From positions 25,539 through 89,538 of the forward strand of contig CAIJQQ010000022.1 of NCBI GenBank assembly GCA_903822825.1: DNA of 64,000 nt, in the 5' to 3' direction. Positions 41,943 to 49,621 of the stretch are shown here, piece by piece. Below the pieces are notes generated by a model. It had not been told where the DNA came from, did not search any database, and saw nothing but the letters and a program-made list of their open reading frames with translations. The DNA is from an uncultured Burkholderiales bacterium (GTDB taxonomy: Bacteria > Pseudomonadota > Gammaproteobacteria > Burkholderiales > Burkholderiaceae_C). The first letter of the stretch is position 1, and each line of letters opens with the position of its first letter. The position numbers and the translations under genes were made by a program.

Positions 41943-42583
41943 GCAACACCTCCCACTTGCACAGACACAGTTGTGAAGCCCGGTGCAGAAATCTCCACCC
42001 GGTCACCGGCTTTGGCGCGTGGGCGTGTGCCATCGGCCAGGCAATCGGTGCCGACCATCAACACGTCACCGGGCTGCAAGGTCATGAACTCGCCCACATC
42101 GTCCAACAGCCTAGGCAGGTCACGCATCAACGCGTTGAGCTGAACGGTCTGCACCAGTTCGCCATTGCAACGCACCGCGATCTGCAACGCGGCCCAGCCC
42201 TGCACCTGGCCAGCCGTCACTTGCTCAGGCAAAGCCAGAAACCCATCGCGGCAACGGAACTTGACCGGCGGGCGGTAATAACTCGCATGCGGCACAGACC
42301 AGTCGCACAGCAGCGCAGCCCCCGCCACCTGGCCGTCGCTCCCAATCACCAAGCCCAGCGTCGCACCGATGTCCACCTCGGTCACGCCGTCTTGCAGCAA
42401 CAGGCTCTGCCCGGCAGGGCTGAAGGTATTGGCCGTCTTGACATAAAGCACGGGCGCTTGGGGCGCAGCTTTGTGTGGATCTTGCGTCATGCGCGGGGAC
42501 CACAGGTCCCACTCGCGTCGGAAATTGAGCAAGGTGCCGTACACCGTGCCAGTCGGTTGCCATGTCGGTGTCCACGGGTTCAT
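41939..42583 (-). CDS. hpaG1: 4-hydroxyphenylacetate degradation isomerase/decarboxylase, N-terminal-type subunit (HpaG1)
   Basis: The 214-residue FAH-fold protein corresponds to the N-terminal half of HpaG: GTVYGTLLNFRREWDLW, VLYVKTANTFSPAGQ, DIGATLGLVIG and GDVLMVGTDCLADGTRPRAKAGD. Its order before the C-terminal half, with an ATGA overlap, mirrors the fused enteric enzyme. It also overlaps hpaR by four bases, so regulator and enzyme are translated from one message. Confidence 0.88.
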   Translation of the reverse strand: MNPWTPTWQPTGTVYGTLLNFRREWDLWSPRMTQDPHKAAPQAPVLYVKTANTFSPAGQSLLLQDGVTEVDIGATLGLVIGSDGQVAGAALLCDWSVPHASYYRPPVKFRCRDGFLALPEQVTAGQVQGWAALQIAVRCNGELVQTVQLNALMRDLPRLLDDVGEFMTLQPGDVLMVGTDCLADGTRPRAKAGDRVEISAPGFTTVSVQVGGVA

Positions 42584-43071
42584 CGTTCGTCTTCCTCGGC
42601 CAGCTCTTCTGGCGTTTCTGTGTCAGGGGTTTCAAGTGCAATCACTTCGTCGAGCAGCGCATACAGCTGCCCCAGCTTGGCCTTGCCCAGCTGTTGCTCC
42701 ATCCACTGGTAATGCACCTCGATGGTTTGCGACAGCACCTGCACCTTGTCCAGCCCCAATTCGGTGGCACGCACCACGGTACGGCGGGCATCCTGCGGGC
42801 AGCGCTCACGTTCAATCAGGCCGTCACGCTCCATGCGCATGAGCACACCCGTCAGGCTGGGGCCCAGCAGGTAAGCCTCGCGAGCGACACGGCCTGTTTC
42901 TGTGCCCGCAGGGTCATCGGCATGTTCGCCGAGCACCCGCAGCACGCGCCACTGCTGGTCAGACAGGCCATGCTGACGCAAGCTCGGGCGCGTGTGGGCC
43001 ATGACCGCTTCGCGTGCCTGCAGCAGCAGGCGCGGCAAGTTGCGGTGGACGAAGGGGGTGGCTGCACTCAT
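42580..43071 (-). CDS. hpaR: Homoprotocatechuate degradation operon regulator HpaR (MarR family)
   Basis: The 163-residue MarR protein has HRNLPRLLLQAREAVMAHTRP at the start, as in HpaR. The winged helix (LSDQQWRVLRVLGEH, YLLGPSLTGVLMRMERDGLIERERCPQDARR) follows, with an acidic tail. HpaR represses the meta-cleavage operon until homoprotocatechuate or a relative binds. The ATG lies at the edge of a 16-base palindrome with no Shine-Dalgarno sequence between, so the message may be leaderless. It overlaps hpaG1 by four bases. Confidence 0.9.
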   Translation of the reverse strand: MSAATPFVHRNLPRLLLQAREAVMAHTRPSLRQHGLSDQQWRVLRVLGEHADDPAGTETGRVAREAYLLGPSLTGVLMRMERDGLIERERCPQDARRTVVRATELGLDKVQVLSQTIEVHYQWMEQQLGKAKLGQLYALLDEVIALETPDTETPEELAEEDER

Positions 43072-43094
43072 TTATTTAACATGTTAAATGAATG
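43069..43094. promoter_or_regulatory. HpaR operator candidate at the hpaR start
   Basis: The core ATTTAACATGTTAAAT (43074-43089) is a perfect 16-base palindrome. Pairing extends to 26 bases with one mismatch on each side. The left end includes the hpaR ATG. A MarR dimer here would block the hpa promoter and perhaps the nitronate monooxygenase promoter, which starts 42 bases away on the other strand. Confidence 0.65.
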
Positions 43095-43135
43095 GGTCAC
43101 CTTCAGCACTCAGGGCAAACCATTACAGTGAAGCC

Positions 43136-44203
43136 ATGGACGCATTTTTTGACCGGCTGGGGCTCGCGGCCCCCATCATCCAGGCCCCGATGGCGGGCGT
43201 GCAGAACCACCGGCTCGCCGCCGCCGTGTGCGAGGCCGGTGGCCTGGGCTCTGTGCCTGCCGCCATGCTGAGCGCAGACGCGCTGTTTGCCGAGCTGACC
43301 GCGCTGCGGGCCCTGACGGCGCGGCCTTTCAACGTCAATTTCTTTTGCCATGCCGCACCGGCCTCCGACGCCTTGCGCGAAGCACGCTGGCACGAGGCAC
43401 TGGCCCCGTATTACGTGGAACTCGGGCTCGATGCCAACGCCATCCCGAGTGGGCCGGGCCGCGTGCCTTTCAATGCCGAAACCGCCGACGTGCTGGAGGC
43501 CTTTCGACCCGCGGTGGTGAGCTTCCACTTTGGTTTGCCCTCTCGTGAACTGGTCGATCGCGTCAAAAGCTGGGGCAGCTTGGTGTTGTCCTCGGCCACC
43601 ACCGTTGATGAGGCCTTGTGGCTGCAAGCGCATGGCGCGGACGCCGTGATCGCGCAAGGCCTCGAAGCCGGTGGGCACCGGGGCATGTTCTTGAACGATG
43701 ACCTGAGCACCCAGATAGGCACCTTCGCCCTGCTGCCGCAAATGGTGCAGGCGGTGAAGCTGCCGGTGATCGCAGCTGGCGGCATCGCCAACCCCGCAGG
43801 CATGGCCGCCGCCCAAGCCTTGGGGGCCGCTGGCGTGCAGATGGGCACCGCCTATTTGTGCAGCGACGAAGCCACCACCAGCGCGCTGCACCGGGCAGCC
43901 TTGCAGTCCGGTGCGGCGCGGCACACGGCTTTGACCAATGTGTTCACCGGTCGCCCGGCGCGGGGCATCGTGAACCGGCTCATGCGCGAGCTGGGGCCCA
44001 TGAGTGCGGTCGCACCCGCCTTTCCGCTGGCCACAGCGGCCATCGCACTGCTGCGCGCTGCGGCCGAGGCGCGCCAGTCGAGCGACTTCACGCCCATGTG
44101 GGCTGGGCAAAACACCAGCGGCTTGCGCGCAGAACCGGCTGCCCGCATCACACAGGACGCCATTGAGGCCTGGCACCGCGCAGCCAAAGAAAAAGCCGCT
44201 TGA
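43136..44203 (+). CDS. Nitronate monooxygenase family FMN protein
   Basis: This 355-residue TIM-barrel flavoprotein has APIIQAPMAGVQNHRLAAAVCEAGGLGSV at the start (in two segments), the phosphate-binding AAGGIANPAGMAAAQALGAAGVQMGTAYL pattern and VIAQGLEAGGHRGMF with the catalytic-His position. Nitronate monooxygenases detoxify propionate-3-nitronate and related nitronates. Divergent from hpaR, it may share the palindromic operator. The ATG giving MDAFFDRLG was chosen; an earlier start would begin in the operator. A hairpin terminator overlaps its stop codon. Confidence 0.88.
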   Translation: MDAFFDRLGLAAPIIQAPMAGVQNHRLAAAVCEAGGLGSVPAAMLSADALFAELTALRALTARPFNVNFFCHAAPASDALREARWHEALAPYYVELGLDANAIPSGPGRVPFNAETADVLEAFRPAVVSFHFGLPSRELVDRVKSWGSLVLSSATTVDEALWLQAHGADAVIAQGLEAGGHRGMFLNDDLSTQIGTFALLPQMVQAVKLPVIAAGGIANPAGMAAAQALGAAGVQMGTAYLCSDEATTSALHRAALQSGAARHTALTNVFTGRPARGIVNRLMRELGPMSAVAPAFPLATAAIALLRAAAEARQSSDFTPMWAGQNTSGLRAEPAARITQDAIEAWHRAAKEKAA

Positions 44204-44213
44204 AGCGGCTTTT
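44191..44213. terminator. Bidirectional rho-independent terminator
   Basis: A 10-bp perfect stem AAAAGCCGCT / AGCGGCTTTT encloses a three-base loop that is the TGA stop codon of the nitronate monooxygenase gene. T-runs follow on both strands, so it can end both this gene and the convergent RNA-binding-protein gene. Confidence 0.85.
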
Positions 44214-44232
44214 TCGGGGGGTGATCGGAAGA

Positions 44233-44529
44233 TCAGTAGCTGCGGTTGTCGCGGTAGCCACCACCGTAACCGGTGGTGGGTTCTTTGGGCTTGGAGATGT
44301 TGACCACGATGGCGCGGCCACCGACGGACATGCCGTTCAGGCCAGCGATGGCGGCTTGCGCTTCTTCGCCGCTGGACATTTCGACAAAGCCGAAGCCTTT
44401 GGAGCGGCCGCTGTCGCGGTCCATCATGACCTTGGCGGAGACCACACTGCCGTAAGCAGAGAAGTTTTCGCGCAGGTTGCTGTCGTCGATGGAATAAGGC
44501 AAATTGCCCACGTAAATTTTGCTGCTCAT
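44233..44529 (-). CDS. RRM-domain RNA-binding protein (cold-inducible type)
   Basis: The 98-residue protein is a single RNA-recognition motif with both RNP signatures, RNP2 IYVGNLPYSI and RNP1 KGFGFVEM, plus a short Gly/Tyr-rich tail (TTGYGGGYRDNRSY). These bacterial Rbp proteins bind single-stranded RNA and often respond to cold. It has a long shared upstream region with radA (383 bases), which could hold a structured leader. AAAGG lies near the ATG. It ends at the bidirectional terminator. Confidence 0.92.
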   Translation of the reverse strand: MSSKIYVGNLPYSIDDSNLRENFSAYGSVVSAKVMMDRDSGRSKGFGFVEMSSGEEAQAAIAGLNGMSVGGRAIVVNISKPKEPTTGYGGGYRDNRSY

Positions 44530-44912
44530 GTCAGAGCCTTTCAGAGAGATGGCGCCCGGGTTTACTGTGAAACACCGAAGCGCAGGGAGAAGCGGCTTCA
44601 AAATAGAAACCGCAGAGATTGGGGTTGGGGTTGGAAATGCTGTGAACTTGTAACGACCGCAGGATTCGACCTGGGGTGTGGAGCTGGTGAAAAAGATGAA
44701 TTGTCTGCAGCTCCGCAGAACAATGGATTCGATGTCAGTCGATGCATGGCGCAGGCCTGTGACGGCTTGCTTTCAGTGGTTTGAGATGGGCACCCATTTC
44801 AAGCGCTGACGCAATTATATTTCCCAAAGAAATATTTGTCCAGTATTTTATTCCAATCGGTTGTAAGCAAATGCCTTGGAAGTGCCAAGGCCTGCCGTCA
44901 CAATCCATGGCC
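44530..44912. other. Intergenic region between rbp and radA
   Basis: This is the only gap over 300 bases in the window, and both flanking genes point away from it. I saw no coding signal. The part next to radA (about 44810-44875) is AT-rich, with a short inverted repeat ATATTTC-N5-GAAATAT (44817-44835), and may carry the promoter. The part near rbp is GC-richer and could form a leader. No tRNA or known riboswitch was recognised. Confidence 0.5.
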
Positions 44913-46304
44913 ATGGCCAAAGACAAAACGATTTTCACCTGCAGCGAATGCGGCGGCACCAGCGCCCGCTGGATGGGCAAATGCCCCAGCTGCAACGCCT
45001 GGAACACCCTGATCGAGAGCGCGGCCGAAGCTGCCAGTGGCGGCAAGAACCGCTTGGGCTCGGCGCAATACCAGGCCCTGGCCCCCTCCAGCGCGGTGCT
45101 GCCCCTGTCGCAAATCGAAGCCGCCGACTTTGACCGCCAGCCCACCGGCATCGACGAGCTCGATCGTGTGCTGGGCGGCGGCATGGTCGAAGGCGGCGTG
45201 GTGCTGATCGGCGGCGACCCGGGCATCGGCAAATCGACCTTGCTGTTGCAGGCCGTGGACGCCTTGCAGCGCAGCGGCATGAACACCCTGTATGTGACGG
45301 GCGAAGAAAGCGGCGCGCAAGTGGCCATGCGTTCACGGCGACTGGGCCTGCCGGACTCGCAGGTGCCGGTGCTGCCTGAGATCCAGCTTGAAAAGATTTT
45401 GCACACCCTGCAGTCCCGCCAGCCCAACATCGCCATCATCGACTCGATCCAGACGGTGTATTCGGACCAATTGACCAGCGCCCCCGGCTCGGTGGCGCAG
45501 GTGCGCGAATGCGCTGCGCACCTGACCCGCACCGCCAAAGCCACCGGCACCACCATCGTGTTGGTGGGCCATGTGACCAAAGAGGGCGCCCTGGCTGGCC
45601 CCCGCGTGCTGGAGCACATGGTGGACACGGTGCTGTACTTTGAGGGCGACACGCATTCGAACTTCAGATTGATCCGCGCCATCAAGAACCGCTTTGGTGC
45701 TGTGAACGAAATTGGCGTGTTCGCCATGACCGAAAAAGGCCTCAAGGGCGTGAGCAACCCGAGCGCCATCTTTTTGAGCCAGCACAGTGAACCGGTGCCC
45801 GGCAGCTGCGTGATGGTCACGCTCGAAGGCACACGGCCCATGCTGGTTGAGATCCAGGCCCTGGTGGATTCGGGCGGCCCCAGCCCCAGGCGCTTGTCGG
45901 TGGGCCTGGAGCGCGACCGCCTGGCCATGCTGCTGGCGGTGCTGCACCGCCACGCGGGCGTGGCCTGCATGGACCAGGACGTGTTTGTGAACGCGGTGGG
46001 CGGCGTGCACATCCGCGAGCCCGCGGCCGACTTGGCGGTGATGCTGGCCATCACCAGCAGCCTGCGCGGCAAGCCGCTGCCCAAGGGCTTCATCGCCTTT
46101 GGCGAAGTGGGTCTGGCGGGTGAAGTTCGCCCCGCGCCACGCGGTCAGGAGCGCCTGAAGGAAGCGGCCAAACTCGGCTTCAAGACCGCCGTGGTGCCCA
46201 AGGCCAACATGCCCAAAAAAGGCGACAAGGCCTTTGAGGGCCTGACGGTGTACCCGGTCGAACGCATCGAAGAGGCGATGCAGGTGGTGCGGGGGCTGGA
46301 CTGA
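44913..46304 (+). CDS. radA: DNA repair protein RadA
   Basis: The 463-residue protein has the RadA domains in order: a C4 zinc finger (Cys10, 13, 24 and 27, CSECGG...CPSC), an ATPase with Walker A GGDPGIGKSTLL near residue 98, the KNRFG motif (IKNRFGAVNEIGVF), and a Lon-like C-terminal domain (VGLAGEVRPAPRGQERLKEA). It helps branch migration in recombination repair. Two ATGs six bases apart are possible (44907 and 44913); I used the second, giving MAKDKT. A small membrane protein gene follows after 26 bases. Confidence 0.95.
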   Translation: MAKDKTIFTCSECGGTSARWMGKCPSCNAWNTLIESAAEAASGGKNRLGSAQYQALAPSSAVLPLSQIEAADFDRQPTGIDELDRVLGGGMVEGGVVLIGGDPGIGKSTLLLQAVDALQRSGMNTLYVTGEESGAQVAMRSRRLGLPDSQVPVLPEIQLEKILHTLQSRQPNIAIIDSIQTVYSDQLTSAPGSVAQVRECAAHLTRTAKATGTTIVLVGHVTKEGALAGPRVLEHMVDTVLYFEGDTHSNFRLIRAIKNRFGAVNEIGVFAMTEKGLKGVSNPSAIFLSQHSEPVPGSCVMVTLEGTRPMLVEIQALVDSGGPSPRRLSVGLERDRLAMLLAVLHRHAGVACMDQDVFVNAVGGVHIREPAADLAVMLAITSSLRGKPLPKGFIAFGEVGLAGEVRPAPRGQERLKEAAKLGFKTAVVPKANMPKKGDKAFEGLTVYPVERIEEAMQVVRGLD

Positions 46305-46330
46305 CCCGGCACAAGGCACAATCTCGCCCC

Positions 46331-46747
46331 ATGAACTTCAACAAAATTTTGCCACCCATCGCCATCATCGTGCTGGCCATCGGGGGCTGGCGCACGATGG
46401 GCTGGCCCGGACTGGCCCTGGCCGCTGGCGGCGTGGTGATGTGGATTCTTTTGCACTTCACACGGCTCATGACCATCCTCAAAAAAGCGGCCAACCGCCC
46501 GGTGGGGCATGTGGGCAGTGCGGTCATGCTCAATGCCAAGCTCAAAAAGGGCTTGACCTTGATGCACGTCATCGCCATGACCCGTTCCTTGGGTTCTTTG
46601 CAAAGCCCCAAAGACGAGCAACCCGAAGTGTTCTCTTGGACAGACGCCGGTGATTCCAAAGTCACCTGCATCTTCATGGGTGGCCAAGTGACCGAATGGA
46701 CACTTGAACGCCCGGTCGAAAACAGCCAACACCCCACTTCGGCCTGA
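46331..46747 (+). CDS. Small membrane protein of unknown function
   Basis: The 138-residue protein has two N-terminal hydrophobic segments (about residues 8-20 and 24-42) and a soluble C-terminal part with KKAANRPVGHVGSAVMLNAKLKKG and FSWTDAGDSKVTCIFMGGQVTEW. It resembles short proteins found after radA in Burkholderiales, with no known role. It starts 26 bases after radA and may be co-transcribed. The frame is sound by length and by absence of a competing gene. Confidence 0.65.
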   Translation: MNFNKILPPIAIIVLAIGGWRTMGWPGLALAAGGVVMWILLHFTRLMTILKKAANRPVGHVGSAVMLNAKLKKGLTLMHVIAMTRSLGSLQSPKDEQPEVFSWTDAGDSKVTCIFMGGQVTEWTLERPVENSQHPTSA

Positions 46748-46831
46748 TCCAACCCAGACACCCTCAGGCCCTGCCAGACCGTAAAATGATTTTTTTGCAG
46801 GTTCCAAACCCCTACTTTCAAGGACACTTCG

Positions 46832-47782
46832 ATGAGCGTTGTCATCCCCTCCATGTCTGACCGCGACGGCAAAATCTGGATGGACGGCCAGATGGTCGAT
46901 TGGCGCGATGCCAAAATCCATGTGCTCAGCCACACCCTGCACTACGGCTGCGGCGCCTTCGAAGGCGTGCGCGCTTACAAAACCGAGCAGGGCACCGCCA
47001 TCTTCCGCATGCAAGATCACACAGACCGCTTGTTCAACAGCGCGAAGATCCTACGCATGGCGATCCCGTTCACCAAAGAGCTGGTCAACGAAGCCCAACG
47101 CGCAGCTGTGCGTGAAAACAACTTGGAAAGCGGCTACATCCGGCCTCTGACCTGGATCGGTGACAAGAAGTTGGGTGTCAGCCCCAAAGGCAACACCATC
47201 CACCTGATGGTCGCCGCCTGGACTTGGGGTGCATACCTCGGCGAAGAAGGCATGAAGCGCGGCATCCGCGTCAAGACCTCCAGCTACACCCGCCACCACG
47301 TGAACATCACCATGACGCAAGCCAAGGCGGTGAGCAACTACACCAACTCGATCCTGGCCAACATGGAAGTGACCGACGAGGGTTACGACGAAGCGCTGCT
47401 GCTCGACACCTCGGGCTTTGTGTCTGAAGGCGCGGGCGAAAACATCTTTGTGGTCAAAGACGGCGTCATCTACACCCCTGACTTGTCTGCTGGTGCTTTG
47501 AACGGCATCACCCGCAACACTGTGTTCCACATCGCCAAAGATTTAGGCCTGGAGATTGTGCAAAAGCGCATCACGCGAGACGAGGTGTACATCGCTGACG
47601 AAGCCTTCTTCACAGGCACCGCCGCTGAAGTCACGCCGATTCGCGAACTCGACCGCATTGAACTCGGTAAAGAGGGCTATGTGGGCAGCCGCGGCCCGAT
47701 CACAGAAAAAATTCAAGCTGCGTTCTTTGACATCGTCAACGGCCGCAACCCCAAGTACGCCCACTGGCTGACATTGGTTTAA
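46832..47782 (+). CDS. ilvE: Branched-chain amino-acid aminotransferase
   Basis: This 316-residue fold-type IV PLP aminotransferase has HVLSHTLHYGCGAFEGVRAY, the PLP-binding Lys165 in MTQAKAVSNYTNS, and DTSGFVSEGAGENIFVVKDG. It transfers amino groups in the last step of leucine, isoleucine and valine synthesis. Length is close to E. coli IlvE (309). The zinc-finger protein gene starts 10 bases after the stop, and a hairpin terminator closes the pair. Confidence 0.94.
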   Translation: MSVVIPSMSDRDGKIWMDGQMVDWRDAKIHVLSHTLHYGCGAFEGVRAYKTEQGTAIFRMQDHTDRLFNSAKILRMAIPFTKELVNEAQRAAVRENNLESGYIRPLTWIGDKKLGVSPKGNTIHLMVAAWTWGAYLGEEGMKRGIRVKTSSYTRHHVNITMTQAKAVSNYTNSILANMEVTDEGYDEALLLDTSGFVSEGAGENIFVVKDGVIYTPDLSAGALNGITRNTVFHIAKDLGLEIVQKRITRDEVYIADEAFFTGTAAEVTPIRELDRIELGKEGYVGSRGPITEKIQAAFFDIVNGRNPKYAHWLTLV

Positions 47783-47792
47783 GGAAACAAGC

Positions 47793-47996
47793 ATGAGCAA
47801 CCCCATCGAACTGCTGGCCACCGACTTGAACGCCCAAGGCGGCGTGTTCTGCCCCAGCCCCAAAGCCGACATGAAACTCTGGAACAACCACCCCAAGGTC
47901 TACCTGGACGTGGCCAAGAACGGTGAAGCCAAGTGCCCTTACTGCGGCACGGTTTACAAACTCAAGGCGGGTGAGGTGGTGGGTCAACACCACTGA
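47793..47996 (+). CDS. Zinc-finger domain protein (CHCC type)
   Basis: The 67-residue protein has a CHCC-type site: Cys in VFCPSPK, His in NNHPKVYLD and the pair in CPYCGTVYKL. It resembles the zinc-binding subunit fold of NDUFS6-like proteins and is widespread beside ilvE in betaproteobacteria. Its function is unknown. It is followed six bases later by a terminator hairpin. Confidence 0.87.
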   Translation: MSNPIELLATDLNAQGGVFCPSPKADMKLWNNHPKVYLDVAKNGEAKCPYCGTVYKLKAGEVVGQHH

Positions 47997-48001
47997 GATC
48001 C

Positions 48002-48030
48002 ACGGGCCCGGCAACGGGCCCGTCGTTTTT
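48002..48030 (+). terminator. Rho-independent terminator after ilvE operon
   Basis: The stem ACGGGCCC / GGGCCCGT (48002-48009 and 48016-48023) has a six-base loop and is followed by CGTTTTT. It closes the ilvE-zinc finger unit, so the glycosyltransferase gene downstream needs its own promoter or read-through. Confidence 0.82.
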
Positions 48031-48048
48031 CAAGCCTTGCGAACACCC

Positions 48049-48840
48049 ATGAACACTACCGCCTGCCGCCCCAGCCTCTGCATTGGCATCCTCACGCTCA
48101 ATGAAGAAAAGCGGATCACCCAGTGCATCCGAAGCGCTCATTTCGCCGACCAAATCCTGGTCATCGACAGCGGCAGCCAAGACCAGACCCGGGCCTTGGC
48201 CCACGAGGCAGGTGCAGAGGTGCACGACTACCCCGACTGGCAGGGCTTCGCCGAGCAACGCAACCGCATGCTCAAGCATTGCCGCTGTGACTTCATTTTT
48301 TTTCTGGATGCCGACGAAGAAATCACGCCAGCGCTCGAAAAGGAAATCTTGCAGGCCCTGAAAGAACCTGCCGATGTGATCTGGGCAGTGATGTGGGATC
48401 AGGTCGCCTATGGTCGGGCACTGAGCCGCATGAAAACCACCGGCGGTGTGCAACGCATGTTCCGCAGCGCCAGCATCGACCGGTTTGAAGGGGTGGTGCA
48501 CGAAGGCGCCAAAATGAAGGCGGGCAAACTGCCCGTGCGCACATTCAAGGCAAGGCTGCTGCACCACTCGCGCGAAACCATCTATGGCAGCATCCAGAAG
48601 CTGGCCCAGTACGCGCAATTGGGCGCCGCCAAACGCGCCCAAAAGGGCAAGACGGGCGGCATACTGCGCGGCTTTGCGTCTGGCTTGGCCAGCTTCATAC
48701 AGCTCTACATTTTCAGGCGCGGTTTTCTCTGCGGGCCTGAGGGGTTTCTTTACTGCCTGTTTGTCGCTCTGGAAGCATTCTGCCGTTACGCCATGCTGCG
48801 TTATGACCGCGACCACCTGAACAAGATCGTCAAGCGCTGA
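48049..48840 (+). CDS. Glycosyltransferase family 2 protein (LPS core type, WaaE/KdtX-like)
   Basis: The 263-residue GT-A enzyme has LCIGILTLNEEKRI, the nucleotide-sugar DIDSGSQDQT-type VIDSGSQDQTRALAHEAG and the acidic FFLDADEEITPAL (DxD), typical of KdtX/WaaE beta-glucosyltransferases that decorate LPS inner core. Membrane-proximal hydrophobic segments lie near the C-terminus. It is followed by another glycosyltransferase-like gene and an O-antigen ligase gene, consistent with an LPS block. Confidence 0.87.
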   Translation: MNTTACRPSLCIGILTLNEEKRITQCIRSAHFADQILVIDSGSQDQTRALAHEAGAEVHDYPDWQGFAEQRNRMLKHCRCDFIFFLDADEEITPALEKEILQALKEPADVIWAVMWDQVAYGRALSRMKTTGGVQRMFRSASIDRFEGVVHEGAKMKAGKLPVRTFKARLLHHSRETIYGSIQKLAQYAQLGAAKRAQKGKTGGILRGFASGLASFIQLYIFRRGFLCGPEGFLYCLFVALEAFCRYAMLRYDRDHLNKIVKR

Positions 48841-48894
48841 GCTTGACACAGACCACCGAGTGCATCGCGAATTGCTGAACACACTGGACAAAGC

Positions 48895-49590
48895 ATGGAA
48901 CCCATCACCTTGTGCTTGACCATCGGAAATCGTCCTGATCTGTTGAAGCAAACTTTAGACAGCCTGCTGCCCCTCGTTGAAATCAAGCACATCATTGCCA
49001 TCAACGACTTTCGGGATACACCCAGCAATGACATGTTCAAGAGCCTTTGTCCGCAGGGTCAACTGATCAGTCTTGACCATCAGCTGGGTCATCACAAAGC
49101 TGTAGATCACATGTACGCGCAGGTTTCCACGCCCTATGTGCTTCACTGCGAGGATGATTGGGTGTTCAATCAACCGATTGACCTCGCCAATGGCATGCAT
49201 TTGCTTGAGTCAGACCTCGGCATCAGCCAAGTATGTCTTCGCAAAGTGAGCGACTTTGACTTGACTGAGGATGAAAAAAAACTGATTTTGGTGTGTCGGG
49301 ACAATGAATTGCGCTATCAAAGACTGGACGGTCTTCACCCGCAATGGCATGGGTTCACGTTCAACCCCCACTTGGCCAGGCTCGATTTGTGGAAAAAGCT
49401 CGGTGGATTCGCGCAATTCAAGAAAGAGCGGCACATTTCAAGACACCTGCGATCAAAAGGCTCTTTCACGGCTTACATGAATCCAGGCTGCTGCGAACAC
49501 ATTGGGGAGTTCCAAAGTGTCAGTCCCAGTGCATCAAACCCAACAGGGTTGCGGTTGTGGCGTAAAAAATTCAAACAGCTTTTCATGTAA
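48895..49590 (+). CDS. Glycosyltransferase-like protein (GT-A fold)
   Basis: The 231-residue protein starts like a family 2 glycosyltransferase (ITLCLTIGNRPDLLKQTLDSLLP). It keeps an acidic metal site in VLHCEDDWVF and a late GFAQFKKERHISRH segment. It lacks the hydrophobic C-terminus of its neighbour. Codon use looks more AT-rich than in flanking genes. Acceptor sugar unknown. It lies 54 bases after the WaaE-like gene and 31 bases before the ligase gene. Confidence 0.7.
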   Translation: MEPITLCLTIGNRPDLLKQTLDSLLPLVEIKHIIAINDFRDTPSNDMFKSLCPQGQLISLDHQLGHHKAVDHMYAQVSTPYVLHCEDDWVFNQPIDLANGMHLLESDLGISQVCLRKVSDFDLTEDEKKLILVCRDNELRYQRLDGLHPQWHGFTFNPHLARLDLWKKLGGFAQFKKERHISRHLRSKGSFTAYMNPGCCEHIGEFQSVSPSASNPTGLRLWRKKFKQLFM

Positions 49591-49621
49591 TCCTTGGTGA
49601 AAGCAATTTCAAAATCATTGG

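Noticed and set aside
44817..44835. Inverted repeat ATATTTC-N5-GAAATAT upstream of radA as an operator
   Set aside because: Short arms in AT-rich DNA are expected by chance; no regulator gene is adjacent. Left as part of the intergenic note.
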